A stretch of 49,953 bases of DNA from Caldalkalibacillus mannanilyticus JCM 10596 (GCF_000615945.1 NZ_BAMO01000038.1:1-49953); one strand, 5' to 3'; positions 30,055 through 40,292 are shown, numbered from the stretch's first letter. Numbers and translations: made by a program. Notes: generated by a model not told the origin, from the sequence alone.

Positions 30055-32430
30055 TATGCGTATGCCTCCTCTAATTGATAGGAATGATCTATTAGTTTCT
30101 CTAAAGTCATAATCATCTCTGAAAAAGAAGAATAGATAAGTTCTTGCTCGAGCTGAATCTCCTCTTGCTTGATTTGATATGTCTTAGATTGGTGAAGTTC
30201 TTTTTTGACCACATTTGGTTGAATATGAATGACACCATCTACTATTTTAACAAATTCTAAATCTAAAAACACCTTCGTCATAAAAGAAATTGTATTCATG
30301 CTCCAACCTTTATGTTTAGCTAAGGCTGCCCCTTGCTGCTGTAAGCTAAATGTTCCTTTTTTATGCAGCAGAGCATAGAACCATTTAAAATCTTCTCTTC
30401 CCGGAAGAACAGAGAAAAAATGCTCCTCTTCATGCTGAAAGAGGACATAAACCCGCTTAACCCTTTGAAGGGCTGCACATAGCTTTTTCAATTGTTCCTG
30501 ATCCTGCGGCAAATCATATAAGATACACGTATCGATCTCAGCAAGAGAGCATGAATCATTTTCTACATGAAAAGTACCCTTCTGATCCCATCTGAGCTGA
30601 TGAATATGGCTGGTATGTTAAGCTGCTCTGCATGCTTCTCCCGACAAAAACAAACTGCCATTTGCTCCTCTGCCCGAAGCTGCTCCCATTTGTCTTGCAG
30701 GTTCTTTACTCCTCGCCAATCAAAAAACTGTCGATGCTCCACTCTCATATCCCGAATCATGATCTGCGGCTTTTTCATGCCATTCCACTCGTTAATCTCC
30801 AATTGACCAATGACATCTACTCTTGCTTCATGACTAATCAAGGAAGTAAGGTCCCCAAGTCCAAAGCCAATTCCATCTAAACAAGCGGCTTCTTGGCTAA
30901 ATTGGCATTTCAAATGCTGCTGTGAAGAGCCAACCCCTCTCATTTCCTTCAATTTGACATTGTTCAATAAAATAGTTGGCTTCGGGTTGTCAACTCCAAA
31001 AGGGGCTAGCTTCCCCAATTCTTGAATGGCTTCAATATCGATTTCTTCAATTATGCTTTCTATATCAATCGCTGTAACGGGTATGAAATCTTCTTCATTT
31101 AACCATTTTTCTGACAATAGTGCCATTCTCTCCCGCAGCTCTTCGAGATCATTGGCAGCCAACGTCATTCCCGCTGCCATAGGATGGCCTCCGAAGTGTG
31201 GTAACAGGTCCTTACACTCCGTTAAAGCCTTATACATATCGAAGCCCTCAATACTTCTTGCCGAGCCCTTTGCCTTTCCTGTTTCAGTATCAATCCCTAA
31301 GACAATCGTCGGGACATAATAACGTTCGACCAGCCTTGAAGCGACAATCCCGATCACACCCACATTCCAATTCTCTTTCGCCACGACAAGAGCTTTGGGT
31401 TTCAGTGTCGAATATCGTTCCTCTACCCATTCTATGGCTTCCTTCGTTATTTCGTCCACGGTCGCCTGTCTTTGTTTGTTTAAGTGATCAATATCCTCAG
31501 CCAAGATGGAGGCTTCGTCAGGATCAGTTGAAATCAGGAGTTGAACAGCTTTCACCGCACTCTCCAAACGACCACTTGCATTGATTCTCGGTCCTAAAGA
31601 AAAGCCGACCTTCTGCTCATCAATCAGTTGATCTGCAAGACCAGCCACTTTAATAAGGCTTCTAAGCCAATATGTCTAGTGTGGTTCAAGTTCTTTAGTC
31701 CATGATAAGCAATCAATCGATTTTCTCCTTGAAGTGGCACAAGGTCTGCAATGGTTCCAATGGCTGCAAAATCAAGCAAATGATAAGGTACTTTCCCAAG
31801 TAACGCTTGTCCCAGCTTAAAGGCTACCCCAGCTCCGGCTAAATATTTGTAGGGGTATGTACAGCTTTCCTTCTTCGGGTTAACAACCGCTACACATTGG
31901 GGAAGCTCTGGAGGCGGCTCGTGATGATCCGTAATGATAAAATCTAGGTCCAGCCCAGTCCCAAACTCTACTTCCGCCTTAGAAGAGATTCCGGTGTCCA
32001 CAGTAATCATCAGCCCGATTCCTTGCTCCTTGGCTAGTTTAATCGCCTGTATATTTAGACCATACCCCTCTGTAAATCGGTTAGGGATATAGAAATCAAA
32101 GTCAGCACCTAATTCCTTTAAGACGTGAACCATGATGGTCGTACTACTCACACCATCACAATCATAATCTCCATATATCCGAATCTTTTCTCCTTGTGAA
32201 ACGGCTTGTTGAATTCGATCTACCGCTTCTCGCATTCCCTCCAACAAAAAAGGATCATGGAAGCGACTCTCTTCGATTCGTACCATCTCTTTTGCATCTT
32301 CAGGGTTCTGATAACCTCTTGCTATTAGAAGTTTTGCTACGAGAGAGGAAATTCCTAGTTGTTCCTGCCATATGGCTATCTTCTCTGCATCATATTCTGT
32401 TACTTTCCATCTCGTTTTCGAAGTTAACAT
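30054..32430 (-). CDS. recJ: Single-stranded-DNA exonuclease RecJ, two frameshifts
   Basis: 5'-3' ssDNA exonuclease of recombination and repair. From ATG 32430 (after AAGGGGTGA), three collinear pieces appear. Piece 1 holds the DHH motifs [23 protein letters not shown] and IITDHHEPP, and breaks near 31652 where [10 protein letters not shown] should follow (one A missing in AAAGTGG). Piece 2 holds [18 protein letters not shown] and the OB region, and breaks near 30580 at AGAAGGGT, where [10 protein letters not shown] should follow. Piece 3 is the Firmicute-type C-terminal domain containing [11 protein letters not shown]. Restored, it is about 792 residues, close to B. subtilis RecJ. The shifts are most likely sequence errors. 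Confidence 0.92.
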
Positions 32431-32545
32431 GAAAAAAATCACCCCTTACCCTCATCCATTATACTTGATGAAGGAAAGGAGTGACAATGTAACATTTATT
32501 CTTTCTCGATTTTCTTACCCTATTCAGAGTTTGTTCAGTCAGCCA

Positions 32546-32875
32546 TTACTCCCCTTCTTTTTTGTCTGCTGCTTCCTTTGGTTCCTCTTGTTTAGGCTCG
32601 GTTGCGTCTTCTTTCAGAGCATCTGGCCCCAGCTTTTCCTCTATTTTTTTGCGCAATAATTTATTTTCTTTTTGTAGTGAAAATTGCCTAAACAACCCCA
32701 CAGAACCTACAATCATTCCTCCAGCCAGAGTGGAAAATAAAATAACAAGGATAAGTGGAATGGATGCCTCTCCAAACAAATAATGGACTCGAACTGATTC
32801 TACATTAATCACTGAAAAAATTGCCACAATAACAGCAAATATAATTCCTAAGATAAGCGATGATTGTCCTTTCAT
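32546..32875 (-). CDS. yrvD: LapA-domain membrane protein (YrvD-like)
   Basis: A 109-residue inner-membrane protein. Two hydrophobic segments (about residues 7-26 and 40-62) are followed by a short helical part and a highly charged C-terminal tail rich in Glu and Lys (GPDALKEDATEPKQEEPKE). The layout fits the LapA (DUF1049) family, which in E. coli helps LPS assembly but has an unknown role in Gram-positives. It sits upstream of recJ, as does yrvD in B. subtilis. The ribosome site is AAAAGGAGAGG. The family call is moderately sure. Confidence 0.78.
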   Translation of the reverse strand: MKGQSSLILGIIFAVIVAIFSVINVESVRVHYLFGEASIPLILVILFSTLAGGMIVGSVGLFRQFSLQKENKLLRKKIEEKLGPDALKEDATEPKQEEPKEAADKKEGE

Positions 32876-32924
32876 ATCAAACCTCTCCTTTTTTCTCTTG
32901 TTTGCTCTATGATCTTTGTTACAT

Positions 32925-33860
32925 TTACTTTATCTCTTTTTCATCTCCTCCATTTTTCCCCTCATCATAAGGGTTAATATGGATTAAGACATTATGTACA
33001 TGGTCATGTTTTTGGATCAGCTTTTCTTTTACTTGCTTCCCTATACGATGTCCTTCTTCTACCGTAAGATACGGATGTACAGCGATTTTGATATCCACAA
33101 TCACGTAATGTCCATGCTCCCTCGCATGAAGCTCATCAATTTGTATGACTCCCTCTACGCTCCCGGCAGTTTCTCTTAATTCTTGAGCATCCTCTTCATG
33201 AAGAACATGGTCCAAGGTATTATGGATGGATTCTTGTCCAAGCTTCCAAGCCATCCGCACAACCATAATGGAAACAACAAATCCAGCAAAAGGATCTAAA
33301 TACACCATCCATGGTATTCCTATGTAGCCTCCTAACACAGCTCCACCTATCCCCACCACGGCAGCAATGGACGAGTACACATCGGAGCGATGCTCCCAAG
33401 CATTAATGATCAGTGCATCACTCTTCAGCTTTTTGCCCAAGCGATATTTGTATTGAAACATAATTTCTTTGGTAATAATCGAAAACAACGCAACATAAAT
33501 AGCAATCACACTTGGGGTTACAACTGGTTCAAACATGGCTTGAAATGAAGCATAACCAATCTGTACTCCAACCATAAATAGAATGACAGCAACGATAATT
33601 GCTGCAATCGACTCTGCTTTGCCATGTCCATAGGGATGGTCCTCATCAGGTGGAAGCTTGGCTGCTCGTAATCCAATAAGTACTGCTAATGAACCGACAA
33701 CATCTGAAGCTGAGTGTACAGCATCCGCAACTAACGCTCTAGAGTTTCCTACTAATCCAACAACGATTTTTATGATTGCTAAGACAATATTTCCCACTAT
33801 ACCAACCCACGCTGCAAATTCAGCTTGTTTGAAGCGTTCTGGGTTATGTTGATGCTGCAT
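32925..33860 (-). CDS. Cation diffusion facilitator (CDF) metal efflux transporter
   Basis: Proton-coupled exporter of divalent metal ions in the cytoplasmic membrane. It is 311 residues from ATG 33860. Six membrane segments are seen, with metal-site motifs DAVHSASDVVGS (TM2) and EHRSDVYSS (TM5) and the loop HPYGHGKAES. A cytosolic C-terminal domain with ELHAREHGHYVIVD and HDHVHNVLIHINP follows. The motifs resemble the B. subtilis YeaB/YdfM (Mn2+ exporters MneP/MneS) branch, so Mn2+ is plausible, but Zn2+/Fe2+ cannot be excluded. An in-frame GTG at 33872 abuts the ribosome site. A long dyad lies in its leader. Confidence 0.92.
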   Translation of the reverse strand: MQHQHNPERFKQAEFAAWVGIVGNIVLAIIKIVVGLVGNSRALVADAVHSASDVVGSLAVLIGLRAAKLPPDEDHPYGHGKAESIAAIIVAVILFMVGVQIGYASFQAMFEPVVTPSVIAIYVALFSIITKEIMFQYKYRLGKKLKSDALIINAWEHRSDVYSSIAAVVGIGGAVLGGYIGIPWMVYLDPFAGFVVSIMVVRMAWKLGQESIHNTLDHVLHEEDAQELRETAGSVEGVIQIDELHAREHGHYVIVDIKIAVHPYLTVEEGHRIGKQVKEKLIQKHDHVHNVLIHINPYDEGKNGGDEKEIK

Positions 33861-33904
33861 TCTCTGCCTCACTCCTTCGTTTTAGGGCTGCTATGTATAC
33901 CGTT

Positions 33905-33943
33905 CTAACCGTCAAGTGAGCAAAAATTCCACTTGACAGTTAG
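33905..33943. repeat. 14-bp inverted repeat upstream of the CDF gene
   Basis: CTAACcGTCAAGTG (33905-33918) and CACTTGACaGTTAG (33930-33943), one mismatch, 11-nt loop, no T run. It lies 45-83 nt before the CDF start codon, in the 275-nt gap 33861-34135. It could be an operator or mRNA leader structure. The rest of that gap is AT-rich with no gene seen. Confidence 0.5.
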
Positions 33944-34135
33944 TCCACTTTTCCTAACGCTGCTCTTTTCCCTTGCCGAATTACTCATTTCACCTATTAG
34001 CTATTTCCACTTATTATAAATATATATCAATACAAGCGATAATGGAAACATATATGTGCTACCGTACCATTGGTGGACTTTTTATAAACTCTGAGTTGGT
34101 TTATTACATTTTTTTTACAAAAGAAGCGCAAGATT

Positions 34136-34549
34136 TTAAGAAGAATTTGACTCACTATTCATCAGCTTTAACTTTCTGATATCCCTGACTATTTGACCAG
34201 TTGTAATTAGAAAAACAATAACAGCTACTGGATTTGTGTAAGTAATTCCTACCTGAGATGTTCCTCCAAGTAGATTTAAGATGATTAATATACTTACTGA
34301 ATAAATCATCATAAAAATATTAAATCTAACAGTTTCCTTTAGTTCTTCTCTTTCATTTTTTTTCTTCCACGTCATAGGTAATAACAACAAAAAAATAACC
34401 AAGACGACCATTAAATAGGCGGTGAATTTGGTAGGAAATACTTCACTTAATATAAAGTAAGGAAAGTAATCATTTATTAATAAAATTGTAAATCCTATCA
34501 ACAAGCATAGTCGAAAAGTGAAGGAAACAGCATTTTGAATTATTCCCAT
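34136..34549 (-). CDS. Unknown four-helix membrane protein
   Basis: A 137-residue protein, four hydrophobic segments (about residues 10-27, 41-60, 78-98, 108-124). A basic, charged loop with MTWKKKNEREELKET lies between segments two and three, and a short polar C-terminus (KLMNSESNSS) follows. ATG 34549 has AGGAGTGA about 7 nt upstream; an in-frame TTG at 34555 was rejected. It is more AT-rich than its neighbours. It lies between uppP and the CDF gene. I do not recognise the family; it could be a recent or lineage-specific insertion. Coding quality is good. Confidence 0.62.
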   Translation of the reverse strand: MGIIQNAVSFTFRLCLLIGFTILLINDYFPYFILSEVFPTKFTAYLMVVLVIFLLLLPMTWKKKNEREELKETVRFNIFMMIYSVSILIILNLLGGTSQVGITYTNPVAVIVFLITTGQIVRDIRKLKLMNSESNSS

Positions 34550-34575
34550 CAACAAATCACTCCTGTAAAATTAAT

Positions 34576-35355
34576 TTAGAACGGGATAAATTGAAAATAC
34601 AACACAATACACCCTAAAATCCATACATAGATGGCAAAAATCTTCAAGGAGCCTTTCTGCAAATAATGAATCATCCACCTTACCGCAATATAGCCTGAAA
34701 CGGCTGAAGCCATTGTCGCTATGAGCAGAAAGGTATAGGATACTTCTGGGGTTTTGATTCCCGATACCAATTCAAAGGATTGCAGTACAATCGCACCTGA
34801 AATAGCAGGAATAGAGAGCAGAAAAGAAAAGTATGCTGCCGTTTCGCGATCCAGCTTGCGGAAAAGGGAAGCCGCAATGGTCAAGCCTGAACGTGAGATC
34901 GCTGGCAATATAGCCATCCCTTGAAAGACTCCAATAAATAAGGCGTCACCATAGGTAATATCATTCATTTTTTTAGCACCCTTTTTTATGGAATCTGCAA
35001 ACCATAACACAACTCCTGTGGCAAGAAACTCCCAGCCTATTGTCCTTCCACTCACGGAAATCTCCTCAAAAAAATCCTTACATAATAAACCAATGACGAC
35101 AGCAGGAATGGTTCCTAGGATCAAGAGAAACGATAGCTTACTAAAAGGCTTCTTGATCATAGACAAGAGCTCATCCTTATACACGACCATAACGGCAATA
35201 AGAGTTCCGATATGAAGCATCGTATCCAAAAACAACCCCGCTTCTTCCAGTCCAAAAATAATTCTTCCTAAAAAGAGATGTCCTGTGCTGCTAATGGGCA
35301 AAAACTCAGTTAACCCCTGCAAAATCCCTAGAATAATGGCTTGTATCCACTCCAT
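34576..35355 (-). CDS. uppP: Undecaprenyl-diphosphatase
   Basis: Recycles undecaprenyl pyrophosphate to the monophosphate carrier for cell-wall synthesis; loss affects bacitracin resistance (BacA). A 259-residue polytopic membrane protein. Both family motifs are present: QGLTEFLPISSTGHL near the N-terminus and ILPAISRSGLTIAASLF in the middle. It lies downstream of the secDF terminator and 27 nt before the unknown membrane gene. In B. subtilis this gene is elsewhere, so its presence in the secDF-recJ block is a lineage difference. Confidence 0.96.
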   Translation of the reverse strand: MEWIQAIILGILQGLTEFLPISSTGHLFLGRIIFGLEEAGLFLDTMLHIGTLIAVMVVYKDELLSMIKKPFSKLSFLLILGTIPAVVIGLLCKDFFEEISVSGRTIGWEFLATGVVLWFADSIKKGAKKMNDITYGDALFIGVFQGMAILPAISRSGLTIAASLFRKLDRETAAYFSFLLSIPAISGAIVLQSFELVSGIKTPEVSYTFLLIATMASAVSGYIAVRWMIHYLQKGSLKIFAIYVWILGCIVLYFQFIPF

Positions 35356-35463
35356 CCAGATCTCTCCCTTACTCTACATTCGATAATTCCCTACGATACA
35401 AGCTATGGCTTGTCAGCTTGTCTTATGCTAAAGAAAATGGAGGAGAGGTAGATCAGAAGAGTT

Positions 35464-35518
35464 TAAAAAAACCGACTTACGTCCGTTACCTTATATAAAG
35501 CAACGATGTAAGCCGGTT
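35464..35518 (-). terminator. Terminator after secDF
   Basis: Long imperfect hairpin: AACCGGCTTACATCGTTGC and GTAACGGACGTAAGTCGGT on the - strand, then TTTTTT. It is 14 nt past the secF stop. Confidence 0.87.
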
Positions 35519-35531
35519 ATCATCCTTTTTT

Positions 35532-36463
35532 CTATGAGCCCTCTGGCTGTGGACGATACATTTTCTTTTTTAATTCTCTTCCTTTTAAAACTAACCAAAC
35601 TTGAGCTGCAATAAAGATGGAGGAATAAGCCCCAACAAACAACCCAATCATCAAAGCGAAAGAAAAGTTTCTAATCCCTTCTCCTCCAAGGAAGAAGAGA
35701 GCTACAGCAGCTACAATAACGGTTAAGGAAGTATTAATCGAACGCGCCAAGGTTTCTACAATACTTCGATTTACGACAGCAGATAAGTCCTCAAAGGTTT
35801 TTACTTTGGCAAACTTCATATTTTCTCTGATCCGGTCAAAGATAACTATGGTGTCATTGATGGAATATCCTACTATCGTCAGAATCGCTGCAATAAAGGT
35901 TAAATCTACTTCTACTCGAAGGAGAGAAAACACCGCAATGACAAACAAGGCATCATGAAAGAGAGCAATAATAGCCGCAATTCCATAACGGAACTCAAAA
36001 CGAAAAGCAACGTAAATGATGACCCCAATAGAAGCAATCAGAATAGCAATAACAGCATCTCTCGCTAATTCTCGGGCAACCATTGGTGAAACAGTGGATT
36101 CATTAAGCGCAATATGCTCAGCTCCATATTTCTCGATAAGGCTAGTTCGATCTCTTTAATCTGCTGAGGATTGAGCATGTCCTGAAATAGGATCATGGCA
36201 TACTCATTCTGATTCCCAGCCGTAGTTATATCACCGGGAATATGCCCTGTTCCACTGACAATCTCTCGAACCTCACCCGCTGTAAAGGATTGGTTTTCAA
36301 TCAATACCTCCAGCGATGTACCACTTTCAAAATCTACCCCTAGATTTAAGCCCATAAAGAGGAGAATCAAAATACCTAGTCCAATAATGGCTCCAGAAAC
36401 CATAAAATACTTATTACGATGCTGGACAAAATCCAGTCCTAATTTATCTTGATCAAAGTTCAC
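35532..36463 (-). CDS. secF: Protein translocase subunit SecF, one frameshift
   Basis: Partner of SecD that uses the proton gradient to drive protein export through SecYEG. The start is GTG 36463 (MNFDQDKLGLDF), about 10 nt after AAAGGAG, overlapping the end of secD. The N-terminal part has GLNLGVDFESGTSLE. Near 36140 one base is missing: the read frame goes ALSRNMELSIL, while the next frame gives ALIEKYGAEHIALNESTVSP and continues MVARELARDAV into six normal membrane segments (GYSINDTIVIFDRIREN). Restored length is about 310 residues. secD and secF are separate genes here; in B. subtilis they are fused. Confidence 0.93.
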
Positions 36464-37751
36464 GTATTTCACTCTCCTTTACCCCAAACCAGCGAGGTTT
36501 GCGATCGAAGGCTCGACTGGAAACTAAAAGACTTAATAATAATCTCGCTCCAAATACGGCTGTTAGAATACTTAATAAAATACTTAGAATAAGCATCACA
36601 GCAAATCCTTGAATCGCACTACTTCCAAAATAGAACAGGACTCCAGCTGCTAGGATCGTCGTAATATTGGCATCCATGATCGTTCCTAAGGCTCTTCTTG
36701 ATCCAGCTCTAAAGGCGGACATCAACGTTTTTCCTGAACGAAGCTCATCCTTGATTCGCTCATATGTAATAATATTGGCATCTACTGCCATCCCCACCCC
36801 TAGAACCAAAGCAGCAATTCCCGGTAAGGTTAAGGTCGCATTCATCCAATCAAAGACCAATAAAATTAAGTAAATATAAGCAATAATCGTGACGGCAGCT
36901 ACAACACCAGGGATACGATAATAGAACAACATATACAGGATGATAAGAGTACAGCCTACATATCCTGCAAAGATTGTTTTATTCATCGCATTTTCACCCA
37001 GCTTAGCTCCCACACTTCTCGCTTGCATCTCCACAAGCTCAACAGGTAAAGCACCTGCATTTAGTAAATCAGACAGCTCCTTGGCTTCATTAAAGTCCCA
37101 ATAAGCAGAATCAATGACTCCTGAATTAGAAAGGACTGCACGTACCACAGGTGCTGAGATATATTTTGGCTCCTGTCCTGTTAACTCTTTCATTTTTTCC
37201 ACTTCATAGGAGTCTACTCCCTCTTCAAAATCCATCCAAATAACCATTGGCTGACCTAACACCTCAGTGGTAATCTCCCGTACTTTATTCGGGTCTTTAA
37301 AATGCATTTCAACCATTGGAAGATTGGTATTTGGATCATAAACAACTCTTGAGGAACCTTCTTTAAGGTCTTCTCCACTTAGTAACTCATTATCTTCCGC
37401 ATCTCGAAAGGTAAGATGAGCTTCGGTTGAAAGAAGTCGTCTAGCATCATCTGGGTTGTCTATTCCAGCCAGCTTTACTCGAACACGATCCGTTCCTTCT
37501 GGACGAATATCCGGTTCACTAACTCCGATGACATTGACTCTTCGGTCTAGTGCAGCCACCGTGTGACTAATTAACTCTGATGTGACCTCTTGTCCATCTT
37601 TCGGTACTACTTGATACAATATTTCAAATCCACCCTTCAAATCTAAGCCCAATGTAATACCTCGGGCTACATCCATCACCGTACCGCCAATAGCAGCAAA
37701 AGTGAGAAGAACGATGAGAAGGAATATAATAATCCTGCTCCATTTGGTCAT
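36453..37751 (-). CDS. secD: Protein translocase subunit SecD
   Basis: RND-type membrane protein that aids late steps of Sec export. The 432 residues start MTKWSRIIIFLLIVLLTFA, with AAGGAGG upstream. The first periplasmic domain has GLDLKGGFEILYQV, and the membrane core has GVGMAVDANIITYERIKDE, the proton-pathway motif. The last codons overlap the secF start region, so the two are coupled. Length is typical for a stand-alone SecD of Firmicutes. Confidence 0.97.
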   Translation of the reverse strand: MTKWSRIIIFLLIVLLTFAAIGGTVMDVARGITLGLDLKGGFEILYQVVPKDGQEVTSELISHTVAALDRRVNVIGVSEPDIRPEGTDRVRVKLAGIDNPDDARRLLSTEAHLTFRDAEDNELLSGEDLKEGSSRVVYDPNTNLPMVEMHFKDPNKVREITTEVLGQPMVIWMDFEEGVDSYEVEKMKELTGQEPKYISAPVVRAVLSNSGVIDSAYWDFNEAKELSDLLNAGALPVELVEMQARSVGAKLGENAMNKTIFAGYVGCTLIILYMLFYYRIPGVVAAVTIIAYIYLILLVFDWMNATLTLPGIAALVLGVGMAVDANIITYERIKDELRSGKTLMSAFRAGSRRALGTIMDANITTILAAGVLFYFGSSAIQGFAVMLILSILLSILTAVFGARLLLSLLVSSRAFDRKPRWFGVKESEIREL

Positions 37752-37807
37752 GAATCCTAGTGCCTCCTTTTTAGTCCAATAACTCCATTATACGAAACCA
37801 TAATTTT

Positions 37808-38053
37808 CTATGTCAATTTTCCTTGCATTGCCTGCATCGTTAACCAATTCATAAACATAGTTGGCTTCAGTGAATAAATATCATTGACAACCTTGCTTAG
37901 TTGTGGCCACTCCTTCTTGTACTTAGAAGTGACACAGAGCCATATATCATCTGTCGTCACTGCATCATAGCCGAGCATATGAAATTCCTCCATCTTGCTC
38001 TGCAATACTTCAAATATTTTTTTCTTCAGCTCAAGTTGACGTTGACTCTCCAT
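37808..38053 (-). CDS. comN: Post-transcriptional regulator ComN
   Basis: An 81-residue soluble protein. In B. subtilis, ComN (YrzD) acts post-transcriptionally on comE mRNA and is recruited to the division site and poles through DivIVA. The sequence is collinear with that family: an N-terminal helical part, then LGYDAVTTDDIWLCVTSKYKK and a C-terminal VVNDIYSLKPTMFMNWLTM segment. It lies directly upstream of secD, as in B. subtilis. Confidence 0.85.
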   Translation of the reverse strand: MESQRQLELKKKIFEVLQSKMEEFHMLGYDAVTTDDIWLCVTSKYKKEWPQLSKVVNDIYSLKPTMFMNWLTMQAMQGKLT

Positions 38054-38067
38054 GATTTAGATTCCCC

Positions 38068-38568
38068 TTAGCCAAAAATTGAAAAACTGAAAACCCCCAT
38101 AATAAGTCCTGCGATCAGCACCCCTAGAAAAATTGCGCTAAAGGCATACGTGACACGAATATTAAAAATGATAGCAGCAAAGCTAGCGGTCCACGCACCT
38201 GTAACGGGTAGTGGAACAGCAGTAAACAGAATCAGCCCTACAGCACCAAGCTTCTCAACTTGGGAGCTTCTTTTCAAAGTTCGCTGATATAACCAGGTGT
38301 AAAATCGGTCATACCACTTAAAACGTCTTAAAAAATCGCTTAAAGGCTGGAACAACAACAAGATAGGAAGAACAGGAATCATATTTCCCGCGACCCCTAG
38401 AAGTAACGCCTCCCAAAAGGGCATATTGAAGACCCCTATAGCCAGCGGAATACTTCCCCTGAGCTCAATAATGGGAAGACAGCTCATAATCAGTACAATC
38501 CACTCTGGAGGAAGATTACCTAAAAAATGCAATACGGTTTCTATTATTTTTTCTTTCAACTCACTCAT
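38068..38568 (-). CDS. COG2426/small multidrug export family membrane protein
   Basis: A 166-residue membrane protein with four to five hydrophobic segments. The family-typical segment CLPIIELRGSIPLAIG and the C-terminal region with GAVGLILFTAVPLPVTGAW place it in the COG2426 (Sm_multidrug_ex) family, sometimes labelled putative small multidrug export protein. That drug-export label has little direct support. The gene is 14 nt upstream of comN on the same strand and divergent from spoVB. Confidence 0.8.
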   Translation of the reverse strand: MSELKEKIIETVLHFLGNLPPEWIVLIMSCLPIIELRGSIPLAIGVFNMPFWEALLLGVAGNMIPVLPILLLFQPLSDFLRRFKWYDRFYTWLYQRTLKRSSQVEKLGAVGLILFTAVPLPVTGAWTASFAAIIFNIRVTYAFSAIFLGVLIAGLIMGVFSFSIFG

Positions 38569-38675
38569 TTTTGCCTCTCCTTTTTAAATCTTGGTCATGA
38601 CAAGCCATACACCAAGCATATAGATAATTAACAAATACGGACAAGTAGGATAAATGAAGAAGGAAGGGAACAAAG

Positions 38676-40255
38676 ATGAGTAAACAAACCTTTTTACAAG
38701 GGACTATTATTCTCATTATCGCTGGATTAATCACCAAAATTCTTGGTTTTATAAACAAAATCGTTATGGCTCGAATACTTGGTCCTGAAGGAATCGGGCT
38801 CTATATGATGGCAGTGCCTATCCTCATTCTAGTCATTACATTAACACGTCTAGGTCTACCTGTTGCGATCTCTAAGCTTGTCGCTGAAGCAAGTACACAA
38901 GGGGATCATCAGCGCATCAAAAGAATTTTAGTCGTTTCCTTAGCGATTACAGGTTCCTTGAGTGTGTTATTTACCATTCTTACGATTATGGGTGCTAAGG
39001 TGCTTTCCACTCTCTTTTTGACAGATCAAAGAGCGTATTATCCTCTTGTTGCCATTACTCCCATTGTTCCAATTGTCGCCATCTCGTCCGTTATTAAAGG
39101 GTATTTTCAAGGGAAACAAAATATGAAGCCTTCTGCTTACTCTCAAGTCATTGAACAAGTTGTGCGTATTTCTTTAGTCGCCTTCTTATCCATTCTCCTG
39201 CTACCCTACGGATTAGAATTTGCTGCTGCGGGGGCGATGATCAGTGTTGTTATTGGTGAAGCTGCCGCATTGCTGTATCTCTTCACAACCTTTGAACTTA
39301 GAAAGGGGAAAACCTTTAAGATAAGGTCTCAATTCTTCGCCCAGCTAGCCAAAGGAAAACAAACGCTAAAAGAACTCTTACGCATTGGATTACCTACTAC
39401 TGGGAGTGGGCTTATTGGCTCCATTTCGTGGACGATGGAAGCCATCATTGTAGCCCAAAGCCTAGCGCTTGCAGGCATTGCGACGGCTGTGGCGACGGCA
39501 CAGTATGGACTTCTATCTGGATATGCCATTCCTTTAGTCACACTTCCTATGTTCATTACTTATTCTCTATCTGTATCCCTTGTTCCTGCTGTAAGTGAAG
39601 CGGCTGCTAAAAGAGATTATCGTCTTATCCACAGAAGAATCTATCAAGCGATTCGCATTGCTCTTTTATTTGGGGCTCCAAGCACTGTGCTTATGTATGT
39701 ATTTGCTGTCCCTTTAACGAAAGTGATCTATCAAGCTCCAGAAGCAGGCGTTTTTCTGCAAATTCTTGCGCCCTTCTTCTTACTACTATACTTTCAAGGA
39801 CCGTTACAAGCAACCCTTCAAGGCTTAGACAAAGCAAATGCAGCTATGATGAACACCTTATCGGGAATGTTGTCAAAATCATAGCCATCTTTCTTCTTGC
39901 CTCACGACCTGAACTTGGTATTAATGGCGCCGCGATGGCGATCAATATCGGAATCTGCTTGGTCACTCTTTTACACTTCTTTTCTATTGTTAAAATCATC
40001 AGTTTTTCCTTACATATCTGGGATTTTATTAAGGTGGGCGTCGCTATGCTAATCATGGCTTATTCTGGAAAATATATGCTAGAGAAATTATATGGGGCTT
40101 CCATTGAGCTTCTTTGGGCACTGATTCTTTCCATCATTGGAGCTATGTGCGTCTATCTCTTCTCCCTAATCATGTTGAAAATGATTGGGAAACAAGACGT
40201 CGAGCGTATCCCTTACATTGGAAAAGGAATAGCTCCACTCTTTCCCAAACGCTAA
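38676..40255 (+). CDS. spoVB: Stage V sporulation protein B (MurJ/MOP family flippase), one frameshift
   Basis: Polytopic MOP-superfamily protein needed for spore cortex synthesis, probably a lipid-linked precursor flippase. It starts MSKQTFLQGTIILIIAGL at ATG 38676 behind AAGGAAGGG. The first helix region ITKILGFINKIVMARILG and GPEGIGLYMMAVPIL are typical. At the GGG run near 39863-39865 a base is missing: the read frame ends GMLSKS-stop, while the next frame reads GNVVKIIAIFLLASRPELGINGAA and continues to a normal C-terminus at 40255. Restored, it has about 526 residues. In B. subtilis spoVB also adjoins yrbG and yrzE. Confidence 0.92.
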
Positions 40256-40256
40256 A

Positions 40257-40292
40257 GAATCCTTTGATTTGAGTATTCACTTCAAAGGATCC
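40257..40292. terminator. Hairpin between spoVB and yrbG 3' ends
   Basis: ATCCTTTGA (40259-40267) and TCAAAGGAT (40282-40290) form a perfect 9-bp stem between convergent genes, overlapping the yrbG stop. There is no T run, so terminator strength is uncertain. Confidence 0.5.

Noticed and set aside
30054-30512. Separate small gene between recJ and apt
   Set aside because: The translation continues the RecJ C-terminal domain after a one-base shift, so it is part of recJ.
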